64,000 nucleotides of DNA from Haliangium sp050303215 (GTDB lineage: Bacteria > Myxococcota_A > Polyangia > Haliangiales > Haliangiaceae): positions 1-64,000 of the forward strand of contig NZ_JBNLBH010000142.1 in assembly GCF_050303215.1 (NCBI RefSeq), in the 5' to 3' direction. Every line of letters starts with the position of its first letter. Positions within the stretch are counted from its first letter, which is position 1. The position numbers and the translations under genes are program-made. The notes beneath the pieces are model-generated. The model saw only the letters and a list, made by a program, of their open reading frames with translations. It searched no databases and had not been told where the DNA came from. This document shows, piece after piece, positions 1 through 10,352 of this stretch.

Positions 1-76
1 CCCCAGAGGGGCCGGAGCAGGCCGCGAGGATCCACGGCAGCAGGGTCGAGGTGGCGATGAGCAAGGCTCTGTTCAC
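1..76 (-). CDS. Putative lipoprotein, N-terminal part only (runs off the window)
   Basis: Only the first 25 codons are present; the rest lies beyond base 1. A GTG start (complement of 74-76) follows an AGGAGCC Shine-Dalgarno at about 82-89. The peptide begins MNRALLIATSTLLPW and continues to an LAAC lipobox with Cys at about residue 20, a typical signal-peptidase II leader, so the mature protein should be lipid-anchored. Nothing can be said of its function. It lies downstream of another lipoprotein gene on the same strand and may be co-transcribed with it. Confidence 0.6.
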   Translation of the reverse strand, partial: MNRALLIATSTLLPWILAACSGPSG

Positions 77-119
77 GGGCGGCTCCTGTTGGGGATGGTA
101 GCGCGTCCTGGGTCCGGGG

Positions 120-599
120 TCAGGGCTGGGCCGGGTCGGGCGCGCGTTCGACGGCCGACGCCGACACGTAGCCGCGGCACACCCGGCCGGTGTGGCCCCG
201 GACCGGGATGGCGTAGCCGATGCCGCGGCCGCTCGCCACCGGACCGTCGGCCCACACCAGCGTGCCCGCGGGTAGCTCGCCGATGATGTTGTCGTCGTCG
301 CCGGGGTCGAAGTGGGCGTCGGCGCGGACGGGGACGGCGTGGTCCGCGCCCGCGATCACGCGCAGGCGGACCCGGTAGCGCCCGGCCGCGCCCGCGCTGC
401 GGCCCCACACGCAGGTGCCGCGGAAGTCTATGGCGGGCACGGCCCGGCCGGGTCGGTTCGAGCCCGGCCACCCGGGCCAACCCGGGGCCTCGGGGATATG
501 CCCGACTGGGACCCGGGGCGCGGGCGCGGGCTCGCCGCCGCAGGCGGCCGCGGCCAAGGTGATCACCCAGGGGAGGAGGCTGCGCCCGGACTCACACAC
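120..599 (-). CDS. Putative lipoprotein with SH3-like C-terminal region
   Basis: A 159-residue protein with a hydrophobic leader ending AAAAC (Cys20), read as a lipoprotein signal. A Pro/Gly-rich stretch (about 22-50) follows. The last about 60 residues (DDDNIIGELPAGTLVWADGP onward, ending GYVSASAVE) have the short-strand pattern of a bacterial SH3 domain, with the terminal x-G-Y-V/W-x-x-x-x-L/V signature. Such domains often bind peptidoglycan or proteins in the periplasm. The GTG start lies 13 bases after the MATE gene stop, so the genes are probably one transcript. No clear Shine-Dalgarno was seen and the start is uncertain. The function is unknown. Confidence 0.6.
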   Translation of the reverse strand: MCESGRSLLPWVITLAAAACGGEPAPAPRVPVGHIPEAPGWPGWPGSNRPGRAVPAIDFRGTCVWGRSAGAAGRYRVRLRVIAGADHAVPVRADAHFDPGDDDNIIGELPAGTLVWADGPVASGRGIGYAIPVRGHTGRVCRGYVSASAVERAPDPAQP

Positions 600-612
600 G
601 GTCCCGCGCCGC

Positions 613-1938
<1,326 letters not shown>

Positions 1939-2085
1939 GCGCAGCGGACCCCAGCCAATAGTAGTAGTACTGGACACGAGCGCTGTAAGGTCCCATGCCG
2001 ACGCAGGCATGGCAAGCGCTCACGGCCGCTTCCCCGCCGGCCCCCGGACCGCGCTCGGCGCCCCGCCGGCCCGGCCGATCCCGGC

Positions 2086-3507
2086 TCAGCCGGCCTCGGC
2101 CCGAAGCCGGGCCTGGCGGGCGCCGGGATCCTCGGCGAGGATGTCGTGCTCGCCCTCGCTGCGGGCGATGAGCACGGTGCCCACGGTGTCGCCGAGCACG
2201 TTCACGGCGGTGCGGCACATGTCGAGCAAGCGGTCGAAGATGAGGATGATGGCCAGGGCCTCGAGCGGGATGTGGGCGCCGTCGGGCAGGTTGTCGTTGA
2301 CCGCCTTGAGGATGATGACGATGGCGACGAGCGACGCCGAGGGGATGCCGGCCACGCCGACCGAGGTGAGCAGGGCCATCACCACGACCAAGAGTTGGTT
2401 GCTGAAGTCGAGGCTGATGCCGCTGAGCTGGGCCAGGAACAAGACCGCCACGCACTCGTACAGGGCGGTGCCGTCCATGTTCACGGTGGCGCCCACCGGG
2501 AGCACGAAGCTGGTCACCCGTTGGGAGGCGCCGGCGCGCTCCTCCGCGCACTCCATGGTGAGCGGCAAGGTGGCCGCCGACGACGCGGTCGAGAAGGCCG
2601 TGAGCATGGCCGGCGCCACCGCCTGCAGGTGCCGCATCGGGTTGACTCGGGCCAGGACCCCCAAGATCAGCGGCATGACCACGAATGCGTGCATGATCAG
2701 GCCCGCGAGCACGGTCACCGCGAACATGCCGAGCTGGGTGAGGCGCTCGAGCACGTTGCCGCCGGCGAAGGTCTCGGCCGAAGTCTGGGCGATCAGGCAC
2801 GCCACCCCCAAGGGCAAGAAGCGCAGGATCAGGAAGGTCATCTGGATCATGATGTCGTAGGCGCCCTCGAAGAAGCCGAGCATGATCTCGCGCTGGCGCT
2901 CCTGCAGCCGGGTGATGAAGAAGCCGAACAGCAGGCTGAAGGTGATGAGCCCGAGCATCTTCTGCCTGGCCATGGCGTCGAGCACGTTGCTCGGCACCAG
3001 CTCGCGGAACACGTTGAGCACGCTGTCGGTGCCGCGGCCGGCGGTCTTCTTCTCCAGCTCGGCCATGGCCGTGGCCTCGCTCGAGCCCTCGGTGCGGACC
3101 GCGGCCGCAGCTTCCTCGGCGCTCAGGCCGCTGCGCTCGCCGGGCGCGATGGCGTTGACCAGGGTGAGCCCGATCATGATGGCCACGAAGCTGGTGCAGA
3201 CGTAGTACAGCAGGGTCTTGCCGCCCATCCGGGCGAAGCCCTGCATCTGCCCCAACGACGCGATCGCGCTCACGATCGCGGTCATCACCAGGGGCACGAC
3301 CAGCATCTTGAGCCCGCTCATGAACAGGTCGCCGACCAGGTCGTAGAGCTTGATCTCCCATCGGCCGCCGAGGCCGGCGGCGTCGCCGACCGCAGCCGAG
3401 CCGCTGAGGTAGCCCAAGAGCACGCCCAGGACGATGCCGAACAAGGCCTGCCAGTGCAGTTGCCAGCGCCAGAATGCGAGCGGGTGGGATTCGTGAGTGG
3501 CTGCCAT
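2086..3507 (-). CDS. Dicarboxylate/amino acid:cation symporter (DAACS, GltP/DctA-like)
   Basis: A 473-residue inner-membrane transporter for C4-dicarboxylates or acidic/neutral amino acids coupled to Na+ or H+. The diagnostic family motifs are intact: the hairpin-1 serine-rich tip SSAATLP (309-315) and the cation/substrate-binding NMDGTA (343-348), followed by the hairpin-2 region with GIPSAS. An inserted Ala/Glu-rich loop at about 128-160 lies in the usual variable loop. A strong GGGAGGAG Shine-Dalgarno precedes the ATG at 3507. The MATE gene follows about 150 bases downstream on the same strand. Confidence 0.92.
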   Translation of the reverse strand: MAATHESHPLAFWRWQLHWQALFGIVLGVLLGYLSGSAAVGDAAGLGGRWEIKLYDLVGDLFMSGLKMLVVPLVMTAIVSAIASLGQMQGFARMGGKTLLYYVCTSFVAIMIGLTLVNAIAPGERSGLSAEEAAAAVRTEGSSEATAMAELEKKTAGRGTDSVLNVFRELVPSNVLDAMARQKMLGLITFSLLFGFFITRLQERQREIMLGFFEGAYDIMIQMTFLILRFLPLGVACLIAQTSAETFAGGNVLERLTQLGMFAVTVLAGLIMHAFVVMPLILGVLARVNPMRHLQAVAPAMLTAFSTASSAATLPLTMECAEERAGASQRVTSFVLPVGATVNMDGTALYECVAVLFLAQLSGISLDFSNQLLVVVMALLTSVGVAGIPSASLVAIVIILKAVNDNLPDGAHIPLEALAIILIFDRLLDMCRTAVNVLGDTVGTVLIARSEGEHDILAEDPGARQARLRAEAG

Positions 3508-3874
3508 GCTGCTCCTCCCGCCGCCGCAGAGGTCACGCGGACCGGCGTACTCGCGCCCGCCCGGCTGACCCGCTGCGACGTGCGGCGTCGCGGCTATCCT
3601 ACTGCGCCCGGCCGCCGCTTGTCACACGTACGTGGCCGGTGGGTGACCGAGGCGCACAGGCGCCGAGTCAACCGCGCATCGCCCCGGGCAAAGTCACGCG
3701 GACGACCGGGTTGGCCTCGGTCGGCACCGCGGAGGTGCAACGCTCGGGCGCGGCCGGAGCGGTCTTCGGGGGCGCGTCGGCAGCGGGCGAGACCGACGAG
3801 ACCGACGAGACCGGCGAGGCCGGCGAGGCCGGGAGCCGCGGGCGCAGAACCGCCTGGGAGTGGACCAATGACCC
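3508..3874. other. Intergenic region between divergent genes
   Basis: This stretch lies between the symporter start on the minus strand and the lysozyme-like ORF on the plus strand. No convincing gene was found. Frames here are open only because of high GC. It contains the 9-bp tandem repeat at 3788-3832. No consensus promoter was identified. Confidence 0.5.
3788..3832 (+). repeat. 9-bp tandem repeat, five copies
   Basis: Five consecutive 9-mers, two CGAGACCGA, one CGAGACCGG and two CGAGGCCGG, run without interruption. The period is a multiple of three, but no recognised protein frame uses it. It is probably a replication-slippage repeat. Confidence 0.75.
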
Positions 3875-4186
3875 GTGGATGGACGCCGCCCATCGCGGCG
3901 TGACGCCGAGAAGGGTGACAGCGGGGTCCCGCAAGACATCATCGCTCACCTCAAGCTGCGCGAGGGGTGGCGCACCGCGGTGTACAAGGACTCGTTGGGG
4001 AAACCCACGGTCGGGATGGGGCACCTGCTCACGGCGGACGAGCGGCGAACGTACAAGCTCGGCGACGAGGTCCCGGTCGCGGTTCTGGAAGCGTGGGCCC
4101 AACGTGACGCCAAGAAGGCATACGAGGCGGCCCAGGCGCAGGCGGCCACCTGCGGGGTGAGCGATCACGGTTCGTCAGCGCGTTGA
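3875..4186 (+). pseudogene. GH24-type lysozyme fragment (N-terminal half only)
   Basis: The 103-residue product contains KLREGWRTAVYKDSLGKPTV followed by GMGHLLT, the phage-type (GH24) lysozyme active-site region: catalytic Glu (EGW), then the Asp/Thr positions in YKDSLGKPTVGMGH. It breaks off after AWAQRDAKKAYEAAQAQAA, where family members continue into the C-terminal lobe. In a different frame just downstream, RFVSALTG resembles the expected next segment (ALxSxNFQLG), which suggests a frameshift. The C-terminal lobe is otherwise not recognisable, so I read this as a decayed or truncated peptidoglycan hydrolase. A sequencing error could also explain it. Confidence 0.5.
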
Positions 4187-4196
4187 CGGGGCCGGA

Positions 4197-4640
4197 GTGG
4201 GCCAGCAGGCGTCACGACCCAGCCAGGCCGACGGAGCCGAGGTCGAACCCGAGGCCGGCTCGGGGACACCGCTCGAGCTCGCGCTCGCGAAGGTCGAGTA
4301 CGTCGACCCAACGTTTGGAAAGGGCGAGGGCAAGCGCAAGTTCAAAGACACGGAGGTCGCAGCCCTGAAGAGCGGCTCGGACGATATGTCGGTGGCCAGT
4401 TGCTCGCCCTTCGCATACTGGACCCTGGCGGCCGCGGGCATCGACATCAACGCCGACATCGAGGGCGACGGAGTGTCGATCCGCGAGGAGACGGGCGTGT
4501 TCACCAAGAAGGCGGTGAGCTTGGACGACTATTACAAGGCGTACGTCGGTCGCTTGAGCACCAGCGTCTGGGCCAACCACGTCCCGGCCGACCCCACCAA
4601 GATCCGCAACGTCGACAAGTCCACCGGGTCGGCGGAGTGA
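4197..4640 (+). CDS. Hypothetical protein, possibly linked to the upstream lysozyme fragment
   Basis: The 147-residue frame shows convincing high-GC codon usage from about residue 25 onward. No domain was recognised. SVASCSPFAYWTLAAAGIDI has a Cys followed by a helix, faintly like papain-fold peptidoglycan amidases, with a possible His in WANHV later; this is too weak for an assignment. It lies 10 bases after the lysozyme fragment in another frame, so the two may be halves of one broken gene. The GTG start is a guess and the first about 25 residues may be non-coding. Confidence 0.45.
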   Translation: MGQQASRPSQADGAEVEPEAGSGTPLELALAKVEYVDPTFGKGEGKRKFKDTEVAALKSGSDDMSVASCSPFAYWTLAAAGIDINADIEGDGVSIREETGVFTKKAVSLDDYYKAYVGRLSTSVWANHVPADPTKIRNVDKSTGSAE

Positions 4641-4869
4641 ACCGTCCGGCTGCCGATCGGGCCCGACGCTCGTCGCTCACCTGCGCGGTGGCCGCCGGTG
4701 GCCGAGGTGAGCGTGCACTCGGCACCAGATGAGACGGTCTCGCCGTAACGCCGATGTGCAGACCCCAGACGCGGCCGGAACGCATCGACGGTGCCACGCC
4801 CAGTGGTCAGACCTATCGCGCTGACCCTGGTGGCACCCGAGCTCGCCTACCGGTCGCAGCCCGACCGAC

Positions 4870-5169
4870 TCAGCACACGGCCAACAGGATCGAGACCGCG
4901 CCGAGCAGCGCGAGCAGCCACAGCGGCCAGTTGGCAAACGCGCGCCGGCGCAGGTGGTGCAGGCGGCGCGCCTGTCGCGGGCGCTGGCCCGCGTGTCGGA
5001 GCTTGATGACCGGGTCGACCATGGGTGGCGGGACCGCGCAGTGTGGGCATACTCCGGCCGCCGTGGCGGTGACGAAGCGGCCACAGACCCGGCACCGGAA
5101 CCTGGCGCCGGCGTGGCGGCCGAAGCCGGGGGTCGTACGTGAGCCGAACATCCAGTCTCGACCGAGCAT
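4870..5169 (-). CDS. Small zinc-ribbon membrane protein
   Basis: About 99 residues. A zinc-ribbon knuckle pair (CRVCGRFVTATAAGVCPHC, two CxxC motifs 12 residues apart) is followed by a basic, Arg-rich stretch and one C-terminal transmembrane helix (WPLWLLALLGAVSILLAVC). The layout suggests a tail-anchored protein with a cytoplasmic metal-binding head. The family was not recognised. ATG codons at 5169 and 5151 and a TTG at 5193 are possible starts; none has a good Shine-Dalgarno. It is convergent with the unknown ORF on its left, and 4641-4869 between them holds nothing recognisable. Confidence 0.6.
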   Translation of the reverse strand: MLGRDWMFGSRTTPGFGRHAGARFRCRVCGRFVTATAAGVCPHCAVPPPMVDPVIKLRHAGQRPRQARRLHHLRRRAFANWPLWLLALLGAVSILLAVC

Positions 5170-5263
5170 GTGCGACGCGCGGGGGCGCGTCAACCGCGAG
5201 GCCGATGGGTCGCTCCCGGGACCAAGGCCTGAGAAATACTCTTACGTCCGCGTCCGATTGTCG

Positions 5264-5293
5264 TTGACAGCCTCGGGAGGGCGGCCATACACT
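5264..5293 (+). promoter_or_regulatory. Sigma-70-type promoter candidate for iscX
   Basis: A perfect -35 TTGACA (5264-5269) is followed after 18 bases by TACACT (5288-5293, four of six matches to TATAAT). The downstream leader of about 65 bases is locally AT-rich. It lies in the gap before iscX and points towards it. Confidence 0.55.
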
Positions 5294-5364
5294 TTGCTTA
5301 AACCTAACGCATACGTGAGAGTTAAAGTTCAGCCGGCTCTGCGGCTGGCTATCACGAGGCGCCC

Positions 5365-5562
5365 ATGCAGTGGACCGACACCCGAGACATCGCAATTCAG
5401 CTCGCCGAGACCCACCCCGAGGTGTCGCCGATGACGGTCCGGTTCACGGATCTGCACCGCTGGGTGTGCGGGCTGGAAGGCTTCGACGATGACCCGGCGC
5501 GCTCGAACGAGAAGCTCCTCGAGGCCATCCAAATGATGTGGCTCGACGAGGTCGAAGAGTGA
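5365..5562 (+). CDS. iscX: IscX (YfhJ) iron-sulfur assembly adaptor
   Basis: 65 residues, the normal IscX length. The whole sequence fits the family: WTDTRDIAIQLAE, HPEVSP, VRFTDLHRWVCGL, GFDDDP and SNEKLLEAIQMMWLDEVEE. IscX binds IscS and Fe2+ and modulates Fe-S cluster assembly. In proteobacteria it normally closes the isc operon after fdx. Here it stands without iscS, iscU or fdx, 40 bases upstream of a sigma factor gene and downstream of a good promoter, so the two are probably co-transcribed. Confidence 0.93.
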   Translation: MQWTDTRDIAIQLAETHPEVSPMTVRFTDLHRWVCGLEGFDDDPARSNEKLLEAIQMMWLDEVEE

Positions 5563-5602
5563 CTGAACGCGAACCGGCGCTCGCGCCGAGCGGAGGACGC
5601 AT

Positions 5603-6499
<897 letters not shown>

Positions 6500-6570
6500 T
6501 CCGTCGAAGCCGGTCGGCGCGCGGCCGGTTCCCTGCGCGCACCGCGACGGGACGGGGGTATAGTAGGGCT

Positions 6571-7395
6571 GTGTCGCTCTCGATGCAGGACGCACGCACG
6601 CGCTGGATGACACGGCTGGGGCCTCTGTATCCAGGGCTGGTCGCGCTCGGCTGTCTCACCCGCCTGCCCGCGCCCGGGAGCTCGAGCACCATGCCCGAGG
6701 ATCTGCCTCGCGGCGGGGCCTGGGTGCCGGTAGCCGCGGCGCTCCTGGGCGCACTCATGGCCGGGGTCGCGATCGGGGCGGCCAGCCTCGGGCTGGTCCC
6801 GGCGGTTGCGGGCGCGTTGGCGCTGACGGTGGGCGCGGCCTTGACCGGAGGCCTGCACGAGGCCGGGCTGGCCTACGTGGCCGAACGCATGGTGAGCCGG
6901 ACCAGCGCCTCGGCAGACGAACGGGAGCGACGCACCGCGGGCACGCTGGCGGTGCTGGCCACGGTCGCCTTACGCGCGCTGGCGTTGCTCGGGTGCGGGG
7001 TGGCGGTGTGGCCCGCGGCGCTGGTGGTGGCGCCGGTGGCGGCGCGCTGGGGAGCGGTGCTGTTGGCCCAACTCGGTCACTTGGCGGGGGCACCGGCGGA
7101 TCAGCCCGATCGCGTGCGCGCGACCTTGGTGCTCGGGCCGATGTCGTCACTGGGACTGATCGCGGGCAGCCTGGTGACCGCGGTCGTGGCGGTTGGCATG
7201 GGCGGGAGCGTCGGGCTCGCCGCGGCCGTGGCCGGCATGCTCACCTGCGGGCTCGGCGGACGGGTGGCCCACCGGCTGGCCGGGCGCCTGAGCCGCCCCG
7301 TGGTCACCGCGCTGGTGGTCGTGGCCGAGCTGGTGGCCCTGCTCGTGTTCGCCAGCCTCCACCCCGCGCAGGTCTCGCCGTGGCTGGCGCCGTGA
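6571..7395 (+). CDS. CobS-like protein (adenosylcobinamide-GDP ribazoletransferase family), active-site motif degenerate
   Basis: A 274-residue polytopic membrane protein with CobS hallmarks: LGCLTRLPAP near the N-terminus and GGLH at 93-96. CobS joins adenosylcobinamide-GDP to alpha-ribazole in the inner membrane. Its normal Mg-binding motif H-x-D-G-L-A-D-x-x-D reads here H96-E-A-G-L-A-Y-V-A-E105, so all three aspartates are replaced (Ala, Tyr, Glu). The protein may be inactive or repurposed. No other cobalamin gene is nearby. The GTG at 6571 lies 6 bases after a TATAGT hexamer, which suggests a leaderless message; an ATG at 6583 is the alternative. Confidence 0.65.
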   Translation: MSLSMQDARTRWMTRLGPLYPGLVALGCLTRLPAPGSSSTMPEDLPRGGAWVPVAAALLGALMAGVAIGAASLGLVPAVAGALALTVGAALTGGLHEAGLAYVAERMVSRTSASADERERRTAGTLAVLATVALRALALLGCGVAVWPAALVVAPVAARWGAVLLAQLGHLAGAPADQPDRVRATLVLGPMSSLGLIAGSLVTAVVAVGMGGSVGLAAAVAGMLTCGLGGRVAHRLAGRLSRPVVTALVVVAELVALLVFASLHPAQVSPWLAP

Positions 7396-7463
7396 CTGCG
7401 CGCTGCGCCCTGCTTTCGACGAACGCGACCTCGTCAGCGTCACTGAAGGGCTATGATGGGCCC

Positions 7464-7760
7464 ATGCACGACGACGTGGCCGAAGACGAGCTGGCGCCGA
7501 TCGAGGTCGAGCTGACCGACGAGCTCGATCTCCACACCTTCGCGCCCCGGGAGGTCGCCGAGTTGGTGGCCGACTACCTGGAGGAGTGCCGCGGGCGCGG
7601 GTTCCAGCGGGTGCGCATCATCCACGGCAAAGGCACCGGGACCCTGCGCCGGATCGTGCACGGAGTGCTCGAACGGCACGAGGCGGTCGCGCGCTACGCC
7701 CTCGCTGACGAGAGCGCCGGCGGTTGGGGCGCGACCCTGGCCTGGCTGAGGTCGCCGTGA
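7464..7760 (+). CDS. Small Smr-domain protein
   Basis: 98 residues, essentially one Smr (MutS2 C-terminal-like) domain: LDLH at 21-24, HGKGTG at 54-59 and the closing GGWGATLAWL. Free-standing Smr proteins are nucleic-acid binding or nicking enzymes; in E. coli SmrB cleaves mRNA at collided ribosomes. The ATG at 7464 has no Shine-Dalgarno but lies 6 bases after TATGAT. The stop overlaps the start of the DUF938 methyltransferase (GTGA), so the two are translationally coupled. Confidence 0.88.
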   Translation: MHDDVAEDELAPIEVELTDELDLHTFAPREVAELVADYLEECRGRGFQRVRIIHGKGTGTLRRIVHGVLERHEAVARYALADESAGGWGATLAWLRSP

Positions 7761-8365
7761 AGCGCCACGCCCCCGCCACCACGCGCAACCGCGAAGCCAT
7801 CGCCGAGGTGCTGGAGCAGGAGCTGTCGCCGCCTTGCTCGGTGCTCGAGATCGCCAGCGGTACCGGCGAGCACGTGGTCTATTTCGCCACCCGCCTGCCC
7901 GGGCTGTCGTGGCAGCCGAGCGACACCGACGCCGGCGCGCTGGCCAGCATCGAGGCCTGGCTCGAGGACGCCCGCACCCGCGGCCAGGCCATGGACCACG
8001 TCGCGCCGCCGGTGCGCCTGGACGTCACCGAAGAGCCCTGGCCGGTGGACCGCATCGACGCCATCTTCTGCAGCAATATGATCCACATCGCGCCCTGGGA
8101 GGCCTGCCTGGCCCTGCTCGCCGGCGCCGGCCGCCTGCTGCCAGAGCACGGCGCGCTGCTGATGTACGGGCCCTACCGCATCGACGACCGACCTACGGCG
8201 CCGTCAAACGAGGACTTCGACCGCTCGCTGCGGGCCCAGGATCCGCGCTGGGGCCTGCGTCAACTCGCAGACGTGGCTGAGGCGGCGCACCCGCACGGCC
8301 TGGTCCTCACCCGGGTCTACGACCTGCCGGCCAACAACGTCGTGGTGGTGTTCCGCCGCGGTTGA
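7757..8365 (+). CDS. DUF938 family SAM-dependent methyltransferase
   Basis: About 202 residues when started at the GTG that overlaps the Smr stop codon. The full DUF938 signature is visible: RNREAIAEVL, the SAM-binding LEIASGTGEHVVYFA, WQPSDTD, NMIHIAPWEA, LLMYGPYR, PSNEDFDRSLRAQDPRWGLR and the terminal PANNVVVVFRR. It is a class I methyltransferase fold of unknown substrate. The longer upstream frame would overlap smr substantially and was rejected. It converges with the RNase Z-like gene, with 4 bases between stops. Confidence 0.9.
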   Translation: MKRHAPATTRNREAIAEVLEQELSPPCSVLEIASGTGEHVVYFATRLPGLSWQPSDTDAGALASIEAWLEDARTRGQAMDHVAPPVRLDVTEEPWPVDRIDAIFCSNMIHIAPWEACLALLAGAGRLLPEHGALLMYGPYRIDDRPTAPSNEDFDRSLRAQDPRWGLRQLADVAEAAHPHGLVLTRVYDLPANNVVVVFRRG

Positions 8366-8369
8366 GCGC

Positions 8370-9227
8370 TCAGCCCGGCCACTCACTGGCGTCGGGAGCG
8401 AAGGCGATGATGCGCTCGTACATCGACGCCGGGCAGCGCGCGCGCAGGATTTCGGACACCTGCCGGGGCTTGTAGATCTGGCTGAAGTGCATCAGCACCA
8501 GGTGCTGGTTGCAAAAGCGCTCGGCCCGCTCGATCAGCTCGTCTAGGTGGATGTGGCAGCCTGCGTGGGCCGCGCTCAGGTCCTTGCGGTGGTCGAGGAA
8601 GGTGCACTCGAGCACCAGCACCTCGGTGTCGAGGAGCGACGGCTCGGTGTCGAGCACCCGGGCCAAGGTGTCGGTGGCGTAGGCGAACTCGCGCCGCTCG
8701 TGCACGTCGAAGAGGTCCTCGCCGGCGCGGCGCCGGCGCGCGATCTCGGGCCCGGGCAGGCTCATGAACTCGGGCCGGAGTTTCTTGACCGTGCGGACGA
8801 ATTGGTACCCGAGCGAGGGCACGGGGTGGAAGGTGCGGAAGGCGCGCACGCTCAGGTCAGCGCGCAGGGGCGTCACCTGGCCGGGCTCCATGGGCACGGC
8901 CTCGATCTCGAGCGGATGCCGCTGCAGCGGGGTGGCCGCGCGCAGGACATCTTCGACCAGCGGCGCGATGGCCGCGGGCATGAACACCTTGAGCCGTCGC
9001 TTGCGACCCATGAGGGCGCGGATGCCGAGCAAGCTGGTCAAGGCGCCGATGTGATCGACGTGGCCGTGGCTGAGGAACAAGCTGTTGACCCCGGCGAAGG
9101 AGCGCGGCGCCAACCCCACGTCGAACATGGCGTCCAGCTCCGGCACCATGAGCGCGGTGTAGACGCCCCCCACCGACACCCCGCGGATGTTGTGACGGCC
9201 GGCTTGCACTGACGTCAGCATGCCCAT
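8370..9227 (-). CDS. Metallo-beta-lactamase-fold hydrolase, RNase Z-like
   Basis: 285 residues. The metal site is intact: SHGHVDH (motif II, His/Asp at 54-59), downstream ECTFLD (acidic metal ligand) and the final His in LMHFSQIY. HIHLDEL near the C-terminus is the segment that carries the third His region in tRNase Z-like proteins. The protein could process tRNA 3' ends or act on another phosphodiester or ester, and the canonical RNase Z exosite is not obvious. A GGAGA Shine-Dalgarno lies inside the stop region of the upstream lipoprotein gene, so the two form one transcript. Confidence 0.8.
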   Translation of the reverse strand: MGMLTSVQAGRHNIRGVSVGGVYTALMVPELDAMFDVGLAPRSFAGVNSLFLSHGHVDHIGALTSLLGIRALMGRKRRLKVFMPAAIAPLVEDVLRAATPLQRHPLEIEAVPMEPGQVTPLRADLSVRAFRTFHPVPSLGYQFVRTVKKLRPEFMSLPGPEIARRRRAGEDLFDVHERREFAYATDTLARVLDTEPSLLDTEVLVLECTFLDHRKDLSAAHAGCHIHLDELIERAERFCNQHLVLMHFSQIYKPRQVSEILRARCPASMYERIIAFAPDASEWPG

Positions 9228-9242
9228 GTCGTCGTCTCCGCC

Positions 9243-9983
9243 TCAGCGCGGGCCGCGCTCGTCGAACCGCGCGGATGCACCGCCGGCGGCGACGGAGATG
9301 GGCACCTGGCCCCAGACCACGCCCCCCAGGCTGTTGCGGACCACGACCATGAGCCAGCCGTCGCCGGGCTGCTCCTGCGCGACCAGCGTGGTGGGGTTGG
9401 ACTGATAGCGCTCGATCTCGCCGGCGGTGCTGTACCAGGCGAACAGGTTCTCGTCGTCGACGCCGGACTCTAGATCGATCCGAAGTTCGATCTCTTGGCC
9501 CGGGGCCAACGCCAACACCTCCGCGGTCAGCAGGTCCTGACCGTCAGCCTCGAACACGCTCAGGGTGGGGTTGCGCAAGGGGAGGTTGGTCACCCCGACG
9601 GCCTTGACCGCGACCAGTTCGCGCTCCTCCGCCTGGACCGTCGCGCGCACGGCCGCCACGGAGGGGTCCTCCGCCACCTGGTCAGGGGCCCGGTAGTAGA
9701 CCTCGCCGCCGTCGACCTCGATGGCGCCGAGCAGGGCCGCCCCGGTCGTGGCCGGCTCGATCTCCCAGTCCACCGTGGGCGCGGCGACCGGGCCGTCGGG
9801 ACCGGCGACCAGGATGTCGAGGCGGGCTCGCTCGCCCGGAGATACCGCCGGGGGCTCCACCCGCACCGCCAGGATCTGGGTGTCGGCAAGCTCGGCCGGA
9901 GTCGCGAACTCTTCACACGCAAAGGTAGGCAACAGGGCCGCGAGCCCCACTGCCGCCAGGACGATACGAACTGAGATGCTCAT
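9243..9983 (-). CDS. Putative lipoprotein, immunoglobulin-like beta-rich
   Basis: 246 residues. The leader MSISVRIVLAAVGLAALLPT ends FAC (Cys23), a lipoprotein processing site. The mature part contains alternating beta-strand patterns (VRVEPPAVSPGERARLDILV, WEIEP, VRATVQAEE) like bacterial Ig-like or cell-surface folds. No enzymatic motif and no known family were seen. It is probably outer-membrane or periplasmic and may serve as a surface or scaffold lipoprotein. It is followed by the RNase Z-like gene with 15 bases between them. A TATAGT hexamer lies 11 bases upstream of the start on its strand. Confidence 0.6.
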   Translation of the reverse strand: MSISVRIVLAAVGLAALLPTFACEEFATPAELADTQILAVRVEPPAVSPGERARLDILVAGPDGPVAAPTVDWEIEPATTGAALLGAIEVDGGEVYYRAPDQVAEDPSVAAVRATVQAEERELVAVKAVGVTNLPLRNPTLSVFEADGQDLLTAEVLALAPGQEIELRIDLESGVDDENLFAWYSTAGEIERYQSNPTTLVAQEQPGDGWLMVVVRNSLGGVVWGQVPISVAAGGASARFDERGPR

Positions 9984-10352
9984 GACGCGGCGGCACTATA
10001 GCTCGGATGGGCGGCGGCGGCATGCGTCGGCGTCGACGCGCCCAACCCCGCTGCGGGTGAGGCCGCACGCGCCCAGGCGGCGGACGTCCGAACTCGCCGC
10101 GGCAGATCGTCCTGCCCGTCGCGCGGAAATTCTGGGAACACCCCCGACCTGCGGTTGTCATATCCAGTGAGCCACAGGTTACGGCTCGCGGGCGGTGATC
10201 GAGCCCATCACCGCCCTCGCCCTGCCCTCGCCGCAGCCCCAAGCGGCCGCCGATGCGCTGGTCAGGGCCCCTCGGGCGTCACTACGTCCGACTGTCCGAG
10301 TTTACTGACGACGTGCAACTCGCGCGCGCCGCCCGTGTCCAAGGAGTGACTC
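9984..10352. other. Intergenic region between divergent lipoprotein and AgmX/PglI genes
   Basis: No gene was recognised. On the minus strand a TATAGT (complement of 9995-10000) is a candidate -10 for the lipoprotein gene, without a good -35. Towards the plus gene there is locally lower GC around 10285-10330 and a GGAG Shine-Dalgarno just before 10353, but no clear promoter. Confidence 0.45.

Noticed and set aside
2146..3903. Long plus-strand frame rich in His, Glu, Asp and Gly
   Set aside because: Antisense to the symporter gene, which has full family motifs and a Shine-Dalgarno; composition is that of a reverse-complement shadow.
6500..6540. Possible terminator after the sigma-factor gene (CCGGTC...GGCCGG)
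   Set aside because: Stem is short with a mismatch and no T-run follows; not distinguishable from background GC palindromes.
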